Shown here one piece after another: positions 16,201-23,957 of a stretch of 43,530 nucleotides of DNA. The notes under the pieces were generated by a model. It had not been told where the DNA came from. It did no database searches and saw only the letters and a program-made list of their open reading frames with translations. The position numbers and the translations under genes are program-made. Source of the stretch: Dehalococcoidia bacterium (GTDB lineage Bacteria > Chloroflexota > Dehalococcoidia > Lucifugimonadales > UBA3495); the NCBI GenBank assembly GCA_022823505.1, contig JAJEIA010000096.1:1-43530 (forward strand), written 5' to 3'. Within the stretch, counting starts at the first letter, position 1, and each line of letters starts with the position of its first letter.

Positions 16201-17862
16201 GCGGAATACACACCAGTGTTTGCCGATCACGGGAAGTTCCTGCGCGCCCAGGCCACCTACGACGACAAGCACGGTACTGGCAAAATCGTCCACGGGACAT
16301 CGACCAACCCGGTCCCGCCGCGGTCGGCCAACCAGCCGCCCGAATTTGGCGAAGGCGCGACGGCGACCCGAACCGTAAGCGAGGCCGCAGTAACCGGCAC
16401 TCGGTTGGGCGCCGCCTTGGCTGCGTCAGACAACGATGGCGATGCCCTGACCTATTCGCTGGCCGACGGTTACGACGCTGCCAAATTCGTCATTGACTCC
16501 GCCACCCGCGAACTGAAGGTCGCGGCCGGCGCGTTGCTCGATTTCGAAGCAGCGCCGTCACTGACCGCGGTCGTGCAGGTTTCGGACGGCAAAGACGCGG
16601 CTCACAATTCGGACACCGCCATCGACGACACGATCACGGTAACCATCAACCTGATCAACGCCGATGAGATGGGCCGTATGAGCCTGTCGACGTCGAACCC
16701 GAAATACGGCACGGCCGTATCAGCGACGCTGACCGACCCGGACGGCGGAGAAACCTCCGTCACCTGGCAATGGGCCAAGTCACACGACCACGGCGCCAAC
16801 TGGACTGACCTGGACAGCGCCACCTCCGACGCCTACACGCCGGTACCGGATGACGAGGGCGCACTGCTGCGTGTCACCGCGAGCTATACCGACGCCCAGG
16901 GGCCGGGCAAGAGCGCGTCGCTTACGTCTTCAAGAATGGTGAGCGACCCCACCGTGATTGACACCAGCCTGGAATCGCTGCTGGTCGATGGCATCGGCCT
17001 GGAGTTCCACCACCGGGCATTCCAGTACGGCGTGAGCACCCCGTTCGAGGATACGCGCACCACGGTAACGGCGGTCCCATCGGCGGAGACCGGCGTCACC
17101 GTGACGGTCTCGCCGGCGGATAGCGTGTCGTCCGAGGACGGGCACCAGATCGACCTGGCGGTGGGCAACAATCCCATCACCGTTACGGTCTCGCACGATG
17201 AGACTGGTGCATCCACAACTTACCTGGTGCGGGTGAACCGTCGGGTGGAAGTGCAGAACATATTTGGGTTGAACATGAACCAGGGCTGCTCCCAGGGGTT
17301 CACGGGCACTCTGTATGTGCTCTGCGGCTCGACGTCGTTCGCGAACATGCAGATGCGCATGGACGGGTATTACACCATCAACTGGCGCAAGTGGGATCGC
17401 AAGAAACCTGCCGTGACCGGATATACGGTGACGCTTGAGCAGTATCTGCGCAAGACGTACCACCAGGGGTATCAAGAGGTCAAAATGTCCGCACTGCGCA
17501 ACGTATACGAGAGCTGCGAATTTTCGGACGGAAGCTGGAGCTGTGAGGGTCCGGTGCGCCGAAAGTACCATGTGGACGGCGACGGACAGCCGACGCAACG
17601 CCGGGTCGTAATCGACAACGTCGATCAGACGCAGTTGGGCTGGACCCTGGACGCGACGGGCGTGACCACCGCGCAGGAAACGTTCTACAAATGGAGCGGC
17701 GATGCCACCGACCCAGACAACGTGCCCACCGAGGTGACCTACCGGACCAAGACTTCCGAGGTGGACCACTACCGCTTCGTGCCCCACACCGGCAACGGAG
17801 AGATGAAGGATAAAAGGATCACTCTCGATGGGGTGGTTTTCGGGAGCCCCTTCGCACCATGA
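13252..17862 (+). CDS. Large envelope protein: propeller-like repeats plus cadherin/Ig-like domains
   Basis: 1536 residues. Residues ~21-47 form a hydrophobic segment (IAISTAIIVIIIAGILLFAV) that acts as signal or anchor. Residues ~60-505 contain about nine repeats of roughly 45-50 residues with the pattern G-I-W-S-D-G...M-W-V-x-D, then D-K-L-Y-A-Y, and acidic N-x-D-x-P turns; this should fold as a beta-propeller. Next come cadherin-type domains with DPDGD and DEDGTV calcium-like motifs, alternating with Ig-like modules (TWQWQRADT...ATWTNISGATSSAYTPV), three times in all. Then comes a cadherin-like beta-sandwich (LESLLVDGIGLEF...GHQIDLAVGNNPITVTVS). The last ~190 residues are Cys- and Trp-containing and unrecognised. 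ATG 13252 lacks a clear ribosome site; GTG 13276 has GGAG before it and is a fair alternative. Probable role: cell-surface adhesion or binding. Confidence 0.85.
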   Translation: MSRRRSITVFTINEGNSRTIHYSIAISTAIIVIIIAGILLFAVGPDTVDAGVNAYTRSFDVGSKHDKPEGVWSDGHTMWILDDRRDKSELIAYRLSTGARIPEKDIDLSSNNDKPQGITSDGTIMWVADWNEKKIFAYNIDSQSRVPDRDITLLGGNDAPRGIAVGPYQMFVVDSRDKKVYMYRLSTGEQMPSRTFPLRAGNDHPWGIWSTRSTNSYVVWVTDYSDDTVYRYDYFLNTAEEAFRLPVGSGDPKGIWSDGKHFWIVDDDDDHVYAVTYEGFRRQDADISITEPNQPKGLWTDGTTMWVGNKEGSDSTLLAYNLSDGSRLDSDFTLNESNDDPVAMWSDGAHIWVCDDADGILYAYQMNATRALDLSKLRLLDSENAHPTGIWSNGRLMWVADKSDDKLYAYDWPTMTRNATRDIPLDSGNDNPGNIWSNGQHIWVFDRSRKNAYAYSLDDGVRQRSQEFRPAPQNDRFSGGMTGYRQQVWILDTLDEKLYAYRKLNAPPLFTVDSVRFKIHHGLPAGGLVGAMPEAIDPEDDSLLYHLRGADASGFYIDHNLEIRGRSSGSFSAGESLSFEATVRDGKGLISSTNSSTDDSVTVYVDVLHNADPEFIITTDVFSTVAENASETDVIADLDVYDPDGDVLVYAIDASSAHPFSVTNEQITLKAGETLDYEGATSYDLVVRVRDDKDENDGVDTSWDDEISITIEVTNVDEDGTVTLGSNNPEVNASLSASLTDPDGSVTDLTWQWQRADTVDAATWTNISGATSSAYTPVSGDAGKFIRALASYDDGEGDDKTAIGAAGNAVLADIPANQSPYFAEGATAIRSVREDATAGDFVGTPVTATDPDSDDTLDYRLTGYFLGYFATEFTDGQIFMPHGSFLNYESRQSYTVNLQVRDNKDADGEDDLAWDAFIDVTINIIDVDEPGTVELTVESPRLAHEISASLNDPDAPVSNVAWQWQRANTADAATWTDITDATTAEYTPVFADHGKFLRAQATYDDKHGTGKIVHGTSTNPVPPRSANQPPEFGEGATATRTVSEAAVTGTRLGAALAASDNDGDALTYSLADGYDAAKFVIDSATRELKVAAGALLDFEAAPSLTAVVQVSDGKDAAHNSDTAIDDTITVTINLINADEMGRMSLSTSNPKYGTAVSATLTDPDGGETSVTWQWAKSHDHGANWTDLDSATSDAYTPVPDDEGALLRVTASYTDAQGPGKSASLTSSRMVSDPTVIDTSLESLLVDGIGLEFHHRAFQYGVSTPFEDTRTTVTAVPSAETGVTVTVSPADSVSSEDGHQIDLAVGNNPITVTVSHDETGASTTYLVRVNRRVEVQNIFGLNMNQGCSQGFTGTLYVLCGSTSFANMQMRMDGYYTINWRKWDRKKPAVTGYTVTLEQYLRKTYHQGYQEVKMSALRNVYESCEFSDGSWSCEGPVRRKYHVDGDGQPTQRRVVIDNVDQTQLGWTLDATGVTTAQETFYKWSGDATDPDNVPTEVTYRTKTSEVDHYRFVPHTGNGEMKDKRITLDGVVFGSPFAP
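13430..14760 (+). repeat. In-gene repeats encoding propeller blades
   Basis: About nine units of ~140-150 bases encode the W-S-D-G / M-W-V-x-D / L-Y-A-Y blades of the surface protein. They are diverged at DNA level but regular at protein level, so they are old repeats under selection. Confidence 0.7.
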
Positions 17863-17915
17863 CCGTGAGGCTCACGAATGCGCCGGAGATCATCGGGCCA
17901 CCCGGTGGTCTCCTC

Positions 17916-17945
17916 GCAAGGCAGTTCCCGGCAAGGCAGTTCCCG
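17916..17945. repeat. Two perfect tandem copies of a 15-bp unit
   Basis: GCAAGGCAGTTCCCG occurs at 17916-17930 and again at 17931-17945, followed by a partial third copy (GCAG). It lies in the non-coding DNA 54 bases after the surface-protein stop. Confidence 0.8.
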
Positions 17946-18011
17946 GCAGCCCATCAGGCACGATTGCTCCCATACAAAGCCCCGCCCTGGCGCGTACCCA
18001 GCCGGCAAGGA

Positions 18012-18108
18012 ATGTCATAGCGAGCGCGGCGTGGCAATCTCGTCGAGGCAAAAGACACGACTGCGGCAGCAGCATCGCCTCGTCGCTGCGCTTTTCGCAA
18101 TGGGAAAT
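18012..18108. repeat. Dispersed palindromic repeat (MITE-like)
   Basis: The ends ATGTCATAGCGAGCGCGGCG and CGTCGCTGCGCTTTTCGCAA form imperfect inverted repeats around a ~60-base middle containing GTGGCAATCTCGTCGAGGC. This strongly resembles the GTCATTGCGAGC...GGCAATCTC type of short intergenic repeat common in Dehalococcoidia and several other phyla. It probably folds into a long RNA hairpin. No other full copy lies in the window. Confidence 0.6.
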
Positions 18109-18134
18109 CGGGTACGCGCGAGCGTCCCGGCACG

Positions 18135-18163
18135 TTGACAGCCCAATTCGGCCAATATAGGCT
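18135..18163 (+). promoter_or_regulatory. Possible promoter of the monooxygenase-hydrolase operon
   Basis: A perfect -35 hexamer TTGACA (18135-18140) is followed 17 bases on by TAGGCT, or 15 bases on by TATAGG. The -10 match is weak. It would give a leader of ~165 bases before the start at 18336. Confidence 0.3.
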
Positions 18164-18335
18164 GGCGGCAATGGCACGGCAACGTTTTGGTGGTTGTCGA
18201 CGGCTCCAGCCGCGTCAATTGGCCGGGTGAACGCGTTGGTCCCGCAATCTTGACGGATCCACCAATCGAGGGCCTCACGCGGGGGGCGGACCGTGCGGCG
18301 TCTTCGCCGGATCAGCGAAGGGGGGTTGAACGACA

Positions 18336-19496
18336 ATGAAGTTCTACAGCTTTGACGAGACGACCTATCCCGGAATTCCCGACGAGGTTGGGCCCGAGAC
18401 GCGCCAGACCAACAAGTTCTGCGACCCGCAGTTGGCGGCCCTCACCTACCAGGAGCACCTGGAAGAGTGGGAACTGTGCGAGGAACTGGGCTTCGACGGC
18501 GCCTTCGTCAACGAGCACCATTTCACCTATTTCAACATCAACCCGTCCTGCACCGTGCTGGCCGCGGCCCTGATTGCCCGGACCAGGCGCATGAAGGTGG
18601 GCGTCATCGGACACGTCCTGCCGCTGCGGCACCCGGTGCAGACGGCCGAGGAGTTCGCCCAACTGGACGTGCTTTCGGGAGGCCGCTTCATCGGCGGAAT
18701 CGTCCGCGGAGTGCCGCAGGAGTACGTGTCCTACAACGTGGACCCCTTCAGCAGCCGCGAGCGCTTTGCCGAGTCCTACGAAATCCTGAAGAAGTGCCTG
18801 ACCGAGGAGATATTCGACTATCAGGGCGACTTCTACAACCTCAGGGCGGTGTCGGTCTGGCCGCGTCCGATCCAGGACCCGCTGCCCATCTGGATGCCCG
18901 CCGGCTCCGCCGAGACGATTGAATTCGCGGCGAGGAACCACCTCCCCATCGCCCGGGTTTGGAACCCCACCGTGGTGTTCCAGGACGCCTTCGAGTACTA
19001 CCAGGAGGTGGCCAGGGAGAAGTTCGGCTGGGAGGCTGGCCCCGAAAACTTCATCGGTTCCCGCTACATCCACGTTGCGGAGACCACCGAGCAGGCGATC
19101 GAAGAGTGCCGCGAGGCCGTGATGTACGTGCGCCGCCTGACCACCTTCAGCCGCCCGGTGCAGGTGCCCGCACCGGTGCCGGGGTTGCAGACCGACCGTT
19201 CCTACCAGTATCGCAAGCGCTCCTCGGGCGCCGAAATGCCGGGGCCGGGCACGCCCTTTGAACGGCTGCGGGAGACCGGCTTCATCGTCTGCGGAGACCC
19301 CGACTACGTGACGGAATGGCTGGCCAACGACATGGAGACGGCGGGCTACGGTCACTTCCTGGGCATGTTCCGGGTGGGCAAGAACACCCATGAGAACGTC
19401 ATCAAGTCAAAGCGTCTTTTTGCCGAGGAGGTCATGCCGCGGCTGAAGGACATCAACGCTCCCAAGGCCGCATCCCCGGCGGCCGAGGCGGTGTAG
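18336..19496 (+). CDS. LLM-class flavin-dependent monooxygenase
   Basis: 386 residues from ATG 18336 behind a G-rich ribosome site (AAGGGGGGTT). It has the luciferase-like barrel: LGFDGAFVNEHHF (the common N-x-H-H motif, residues ~57-69), VGVIGHVLPLRHPVQTAEEF, QLDVLSGGRFIGGIVRG and a C-terminal VIKSKRLFAEEVMPRL helix. The longer size and the EHH motif place it with two-component FMNH2-dependent monooxygenases rather than the short F420 group; that is inference. It is the first gene of a four-gene plus-strand run (gaps 44, 51 and 92 bases) with a hydrolase and a VOC protein, which suggests oxidative degradation of an organic substrate. Confidence 0.9.
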   Translation: MKFYSFDETTYPGIPDEVGPETRQTNKFCDPQLAALTYQEHLEEWELCEELGFDGAFVNEHHFTYFNINPSCTVLAAALIARTRRMKVGVIGHVLPLRHPVQTAEEFAQLDVLSGGRFIGGIVRGVPQEYVSYNVDPFSSRERFAESYEILKKCLTEEIFDYQGDFYNLRAVSVWPRPIQDPLPIWMPAGSAETIEFAARNHLPIARVWNPTVVFQDAFEYYQEVAREKFGWEAGPENFIGSRYIHVAETTEQAIEECREAVMYVRRLTTFSRPVQVPAPVPGLQTDRSYQYRKRSSGAEMPGPGTPFERLRETGFIVCGDPDYVTEWLANDMETAGYGHFLGMFRVGKNTHENVIKSKRLFAEEVMPRLKDINAPKAASPAAEAV

Positions 19497-19540
19497 CTTC
19501 GGCGGCGCCGGTCGAATTGAGTCTCGGTCAGGCAGGACAA

Positions 19541-20050
19541 ATGACCCTTCCACTGTATGAGGACTTCAACTACACCCTGAGCCGGGAGTCCCTGGAGACC
19601 CGTGGCGAATTCCAGGAGGCCGGAGACGGGACGATCTCGGTGGGCTGGGAGATATTGGTGCCGCCGCCGGGGCCAGACGGAGTGCCGTACCAGCTGATCT
19701 TCGTCGGGCCGACGGCCGAGCACCGGGGCTGCGCCATGCGGTTGTGCCTGGTGGACGCACGGGGCGCTCCGGCGCCGGACCACGCTGAGGTCATCCTTGA
19801 GACGTATTACCGGACCGGCTCGGAGCGGACCGTGATGTTCCAGGGCCGCTACGGCGACTTTGCTGGGATAGAGGATCAACGGGCTCCTGACGCCGCGCTG
19901 GCGGTGCAGAAGCGCGCCGAGTCAGGCGAGGACTACGTGATCCGCTTCGGCGTGAGCGTGCCCGAGGGATCTACCCTGCCGGACCCCGAGGCCGACGGAT
20001 CGTACTTCGAGTTGGAATGCGTCAAACTCTGGTGGAACGAAACGGCCTGA
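19541..20050 (+). CDS. Hypothetical protein in monooxygenase operon
   Basis: 169 residues from ATG 19541, behind a weak AGG; an in-frame TTG at 19517 would add eight residues. The protein is acidic, beta-rich and has no signal or membrane segment (MTLPLYEDFNYTLSRESLE at the start, SYFELECVKLWWNETA near the end). I recognise no family. Its position between the monooxygenase and the hydrolase genes suggests a role in the same pathway, perhaps as an accessory or ligand-binding protein. Confidence 0.7.
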   Translation: MTLPLYEDFNYTLSRESLETRGEFQEAGDGTISVGWEILVPPPGPDGVPYQLIFVGPTAEHRGCAMRLCLVDARGAPAPDHAEVILETYYRTGSERTVMFQGRYGDFAGIEDQRAPDAALAVQKRAESGEDYVIRFGVSVPEGSTLPDPEADGSYFELECVKLWWNETA

Positions 20051-20101
20051 CCGCCGCGAACTTTTGCGCCAGGGCCGGTGTGATGCCAAAGAGGTGGGTT
20101 T

Positions 20102-20956
20102 ATGGGAGCCGCTGACGGGTCCATTTTCAACCGGAGGACAGTGCCGGCCGGCGGCTTCGACATCTCCTGCCTGGTGGGCGGGGCCGATGAGGGCCTCGAT
20201 CCGGTGCTCTACCTGCACGGCATGGGCGGAGCGGGCAAGTGGGAGGCATGTCACATGTCCCTGGGCACCGTCGCCGTGACCTACCTGCCCCAGCTGCCGG
20301 GATGGCGGGAAGGCCGGCCGCCGGACACGCTGCGGTCCGTCGGCAATTATGCCGACCTGGTCCTGGCCCTGATGGACGCCCTGGCGTTGGAGCGGGCCAC
20401 GTTGGTGGGACACTCCATCGGCGGCTGGATCGGGCTGAAAGCCGCCGTCCAGAACCCGGAACGGTTCGGGAGGATGATCCTGGCGAACCCCATGGGTTTG
20501 GACTTTCCGCAGGCGGCCGCCCCGGACCTGAGCAGCCTGAACGAGGAGTCGTTCGCCACGGCGGTGTTTGCCAAGCTGGGTCTCATCGCCACCGCGCAGT
20601 CCTACGGGTTTGGCGCGGAGTGGGAGAACGTGCGGCGGGGTCCGGAGTTCGAGCGGCAATGGAAGGGCCGGGGGTTGGTTGCCGATTTGGTGAAGGGCGG
20701 GTGCGCCGATCCAGAAATGACGGCAATGCTCCCCACCATTGACGCGGAGACCCTGCTGGTCTGGGGCCGGCAGGACGGGCTGGCGCCCGTTGAACAGGGC
20801 GAGGCTCTCCGCTCCACCCTGCCGAACGCCAGGCTGACCCTGATCGACAACTGCGGGCACCTGCCGATGGCGGAAAAGCCGGAAACCTTCAATCGCCTGG
20901 TGCGGGACTTCATCGTGGGGATGGAGGTGGACATTCCCGACGTGGTCCGGGTTTGA
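20102..20956 (+). CDS. Alpha/beta-fold hydrolase
   Basis: 284 residues from ATG 20102, with GAGGTGGG just before it. It has the full hydrolase triad: nucleophile Ser105 in GHSIGG, acid Asp225 in WGRQDGLAP, and His253 in NCGHLPMAEKPE, plus the oxyanion strand VLYLHGMGGAGK. It resembles C-C bond and ester hydrolases of aromatic ring-cleavage pathways, but the family is broad and substrates cannot be deduced. It lies in the run monooxygenase, unknown protein, hydrolase, VOC protein. Confidence 0.9.
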   Translation: MGAADGSIFNRRTVPAGGFDISCLVGGADEGLDPVLYLHGMGGAGKWEACHMSLGTVAVTYLPQLPGWREGRPPDTLRSVGNYADLVLALMDALALERATLVGHSIGGWIGLKAAVQNPERFGRMILANPMGLDFPQAAAPDLSSLNEESFATAVFAKLGLIATAQSYGFGAEWENVRRGPEFERQWKGRGLVADLVKGGCADPEMTAMLPTIDAETLLVWGRQDGLAPVEQGEALRSTLPNARLTLIDNCGHLPMAEKPETFNRLVRDFIVGMEVDIPDVVRV

Positions 20957-20984
20957 GCCTGGGGCTCGGGTGAGAATGCAATAG

Positions 20985-21001
20985 GCGGCCAAACCGGCCG
21001 C
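20985..21001 (+). terminator. Short GC hairpin between hydrolase and VOC genes
   Basis: GCGGCC and GGCCGC pair around AAACC, followed by TTCT. It is a weak or partial terminator candidate inside the operon; the tail is too short to be confident. Confidence 0.3.
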
Positions 21002-21048
21002 TTCTCGAAATGGTCGAACCAATCAAGATTCCACGCAGGAGGAGAACC

Positions 21049-21450
21049 ATGGCCAAGATCAAGCACATCGCGATCCGCACGCCGGACCCCGAAAAGACTG
21101 CGGCCTTCTACAAGTCGGTGTTCGAGTTGGAGGAAGTCGGTCAGGCCGGCTCCGGGGTGTACCTGTCCGACGGCTACATCAACCTGGCGATTCTGAGGAG
21201 CAACGACAACGGCAACGGGGAGTCGCCCCGGGACGTCCCCGGCTATGCTGGCATCGACCACCTGGGGTTCGTGGTGGAAGACGTGGACGTCGCCACCGAG
21301 AAACTCGAGGAGCACGGCGCCACCGCCATGGGGCGGCTGGACCTGGGCCACCAGCAGCCCGCCGGCGGTCGGGCCTACTATGAGCTCAAATTCCGCGGGC
21401 CCGACAACCAGGTCATCGACATCAGCGGGGCGGGCTGGATCGGTACTTAA
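21049..21450 (+). CDS. VOC-family (glyoxalase/dioxygenase fold) protein
   Basis: 133 residues from ATG 21049 behind a perfect AGGAGGAG. It is a single VOC module pair with a plausible metal triad: His in IKHIAIRTPDPEKT, His in GIDHLGFVVEDVD, and Glu in YYELKFRGPDNQVIDISG. The family includes glyoxalase I, extradiol dioxygenases and resistance proteins, and the substrate is unknown. As last gene of the monooxygenase operon it may act on a ring-opened or oxidised intermediate. The in-frame ATG at 21010 upstream has no ribosome site. Confidence 0.9.
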   Translation: MAKIKHIAIRTPDPEKTAAFYKSVFELEEVGQAGSGVYLSDGYINLAILRSNDNGNGESPRDVPGYAGIDHLGFVVEDVDVATEKLEEHGATAMGRLDLGHQQPAGGRAYYELKFRGPDNQVIDISGAGWIGT

Positions 21451-21527
21451 GCCCTATCCATATGCCCCGCCGTCTCTGACGCCGGCGAGAGGGAAAGTCG
21501 CCTCGCCCGTGATCTCTTTGCGCAGCC

Positions 21528-22652
21528 TCAGCCGGCAAGCAGTTCCGTAACCGCGAGGTCGGATATGGCGGCGTCGAACCGGGCCAGTGTGTTGTGCAGG
21601 TAAACCGTGGCACGCTGGCCCGCGAAGTTGCAATACCCTCCGGTGATTATCCAGAAGACGAAGGCTTCCAGCATCGCCATCCGGTAGTCTCGCCAGCATT
21701 GATCAAATGAGTAGCCGTTGACGCCGTTGCCCTCCAGGACGGAGTGATACGTTTCGAGCAGCGCCAACTCCGCTTCCCTGCGCTGCCGGGAAGGAAAAGC
21801 CTCGCTGATAAAGGTGGCGACGTCGCAGACGCCCCGGCCACGCACGCAGAACTCCCAATCGAATACCACCGGCGACCGGGAATGGGCGCCGGTGGGGAAG
21901 AAGCAATTGTCCAGGCGAAAGTCTCCGTGAACAATCGTCCTTGGCGGTTTCGTGAGATGCGCTTTGATCCTGGGCACGTCCCTGCGCAACCGGTCCCCCA
22001 ACCGGCGCAGGACTTGGGGCATGCCGTTTCCGGCCTGTTCCACCAGCGATGCCCACGCGCCGGGATATATCGCCTGGTAAACGCCGGATTCGGCGTCTTT
22101 CAACGGGATCCAGTCCAATTCGTCCAGCCGGGGGCTGTCCCACCACGAAGCGTGGAACCGGGCCAGTTGAACGATGGCACGGCGCGCATCGTACATGGAG
22201 CATCCGGCGACGCTATCGCCCTGCCGGGCGTGGGTCATGTCCTCCACCAGCAGGATTGAGTTCCCGGTGGCGGAGTCTAAACCGGAGTGGAAACAGCGGG
22301 GCGCCGGCAAGTGGTGGTTGCTCGCCAGTTCCCGGTAAAACCTGACCTCGCGCCGGTTTTGCCTCAATCCTTCGAAGATCGTTCTCAGCAGGGGATCGGC
22401 TGACGGGAGCTTGGCGATGACGGTGGCGGGAAGGCCGGAAGGGTCTGCGTCGTGGTCCAACGTCGGGTCGTAGTCCAGCGTCAGCCGGAACAGCCGGTTC
22501 ATGAACCCCCTGCCCTCGGCGATGGGTTCGGCCGAGTGCCCGACGACGGAAGCGTCGCCCAGCGCGCCGCCGTGTCTGAGGGCCGCGGTCAGCCACGCCG
22601 GCGTGATGTCCCCCGGGGATTGGGGAACCGTTGGGCCACCGCGTTCACTCAT
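21528..22652 (-). CDS. Phosphotransferase family protein (APH / ecdysteroid-kinase-like)
   Basis: 374 residues from ATG 22652 (TTG 22664 would add four). It has a protein-kinase-like fold: an N-lobe with ATVIAKLPS (the likely ATP-anchoring Lys), the catalytic loop IVHGDFRLDNCFF (residues ~239-251) and the metal-binding VVFDWEF. A C-terminal helical part follows (YRMAMLEAFVFWIITGGYC). The sequence around SWWDSPRLDELDW and the overall size resemble the EcKinase/DUF1679 group that phosphorylates small hydroxylated molecules. No antibiotic target can be inferred. A methyltransferase gene lies 43 bases upstream on the same strand and is probably co-transcribed with it. Confidence 0.88.
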   Translation of the reverse strand: MSERGGPTVPQSPGDITPAWLTAALRHGGALGDASVVGHSAEPIAEGRGFMNRLFRLTLDYDPTLDHDADPSGLPATVIAKLPSADPLLRTIFEGLRQNRREVRFYRELASNHHLPAPRCFHSGLDSATGNSILLVEDMTHARQGDSVAGCSMYDARRAIVQLARFHASWWDSPRLDELDWIPLKDAESGVYQAIYPGAWASLVEQAGNGMPQVLRRLGDRLRRDVPRIKAHLTKPPRTIVHGDFRLDNCFFPTGAHSRSPVVFDWEFCVRGRGVCDVATFISEAFPSRQRREAELALLETYHSVLEGNGVNGYSFDQCWRDYRMAMLEAFVFWIITGGYCNFAGQRATVYLHNTLARFDAAISDLAVTELLAG

Positions 22653-22695
22653 AGGCGCCCCCAACTGAACCTGCGAAACCGGGTTGCCTCAGTTC

Positions 22696-23388
22696 TCACC
22701 TTTCCTTGCGGGCAAAGAGGACGCAGTGGTCCATGGGTTTGGGGTCCGTGAAGTGCATGACGCCGCCCAGCTTCGCGCCTTCCTCCGGCACCACGGTGAA
22801 ACCCTGGCCCGTGAGGACGGTCAGCACGTCATCCGTTTCGTAGAGCTGGAAGGTCCGGTCTGATGCGTAGTCCCTGTCGTAGACCGTCGCTATCCCGCTG
22901 CCCGTTTTGAACATGAGCTGTAGAACGCCGCCGGGAACAAGAAGCCGGGCGAACTCCGGCAGCGTGACCTCCATGGCAATGTCCGGAGAAATGTGCTGGA
23001 TCACCGCGTTGCACAGGATGAAGTCGAATGAGCCGTCCCGTTGGTCGATGGGACGGCGCAGGTCGGCAACCGACACCCGCTCTGCAATCTCGGGATGAAG
23101 CCGGCGCGCTTCCTGGATGTTCTCCTCAACGGCGTCCACCCCGTAAATGTCGTAACCCCTTTGCCAGTAGTGAAAGACGTCGCGAGCTCCCGCGCCGCAG
23201 CCGGCGTCCAGTCCGCGACACCCTGCGGGCACCAGCTCCTGCAGCCGTTCCATGAGGTCCGCATCGCCACCCAGCGCCGGGTGGGAGGCATCGATGTAAA
23301 CGGACTGGATGAAGTTGTGGCTCACCTCGGCGTAACGCCGAGCATGGCGGCGGTAAAAGTCTTCGGAAAAATCTGGATTGCGACTCAT
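22696..23388 (-). CDS. SAM-dependent methyltransferase, class I
   Basis: 230 residues from ATG 23388 (MSRNPDFSEDFYRRHARRYA); the longer frame upstream is not protein-like. Motif I is RGLDAGCGAGARDVFHYW, the acidic ribose-binding residue lies in YDIYGVDAVEENI, motif II is FDFILCNAVIQHI, and LLVPGGVLQLMFKTG follows. It is a Methyltransf_11/25-type enzyme with unknown acceptor. Together with the kinase-like gene downstream it may form a small-molecule modification pair. No clear Shine-Dalgarno is seen. Confidence 0.88.
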   Translation of the reverse strand: MSRNPDFSEDFYRRHARRYAEVSHNFIQSVYIDASHPALGGDADLMERLQELVPAGCRGLDAGCGAGARDVFHYWQRGYDIYGVDAVEENIQEARRLHPEIAERVSVADLRRPIDQRDGSFDFILCNAVIQHISPDIAMEVTLPEFARLLVPGGVLQLMFKTGSGIATVYDRDYASDRTFQLYETDDVLTVLTGQGFTVVPEEGAKLGGVMHFTDPKPMDHCVLFARKER

Positions 23389-23525
23389 GGCTGTTGCACC
23401 ATTTGCCAAGGTTCGAGACACGTCTGCCAAGCATATCAATTGAAGGTGCGGTGGCAAGCAGGGACGCCACGGCTGCCGGTCACAACGAGATGGTGGTGTT
23501 GACCAGGGCCCATTAATCTCCGGCC

Positions 23526-23875
23526 CTATTTTCGCAACTCCAACCAAGGTTGCAGCAACCGGTCCGGTACCTGTGTCTCCCGCACGAACCGCAGCAGGAG
23601 CCGGTGGAGTTCTCCGGCCGCGTCACCACGCGTCCCTGTCAGGTTCGTCAGCGCGGGTCGGAGGCCAGATGGTAAAGCTCCGAACGGCCTTCCTCGGGGC
23701 GGTAGAGCAGGCTCCGGTCACCGGAGGTCATGGTGGTGACCGGACTATCCGAGAGGGGACGGAGCAGGTTGTCCACGGAATGGACCGGATCACCCAAGTC
23801 AGCGAAAGGAATGCTGCCGATCACGTACTCCCTGCCCTGGGCCAGGCCGTCCCTCAAGGCGGCAGCGACCGGACC
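23526..23875 (-). pseudogene. Sulfatase C-terminal remnant, frameshifted
   Basis: The minus strand encodes a typical type I sulfatase tail: GREYVIGSIPFADLG, then TSGDRSLLYRPEEGRSELYH, then LASDPR followed by a TGA at 23648. In a shifted frame the same tail continues TNLTGTRGDAAGELHRLLLR, FVRETQVPDRLLQPWLELRK, and stops at TAG 23526. The N-terminal catalytic domain with its Cys/Ser formylglycine motif is absent. It is a decayed fragment; sulfatases are abundant in marine bacteria that use sulfated polysaccharides. Confidence 0.8.
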
Positions 23876-23957
23876 TGCCCTGGATCGGGACCGGCCGGCC
23901 CAATTTGCCGCCGTCGTTGGCGCGACCATCCGGCAGCGCCCCACGCGATGCCCGGAT

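Noticed and set aside
19922-21022. 366-codon minus-strand open frame
   Set aside because: Antisense of the alpha/beta hydrolase and the preceding gene; no protein-like features.
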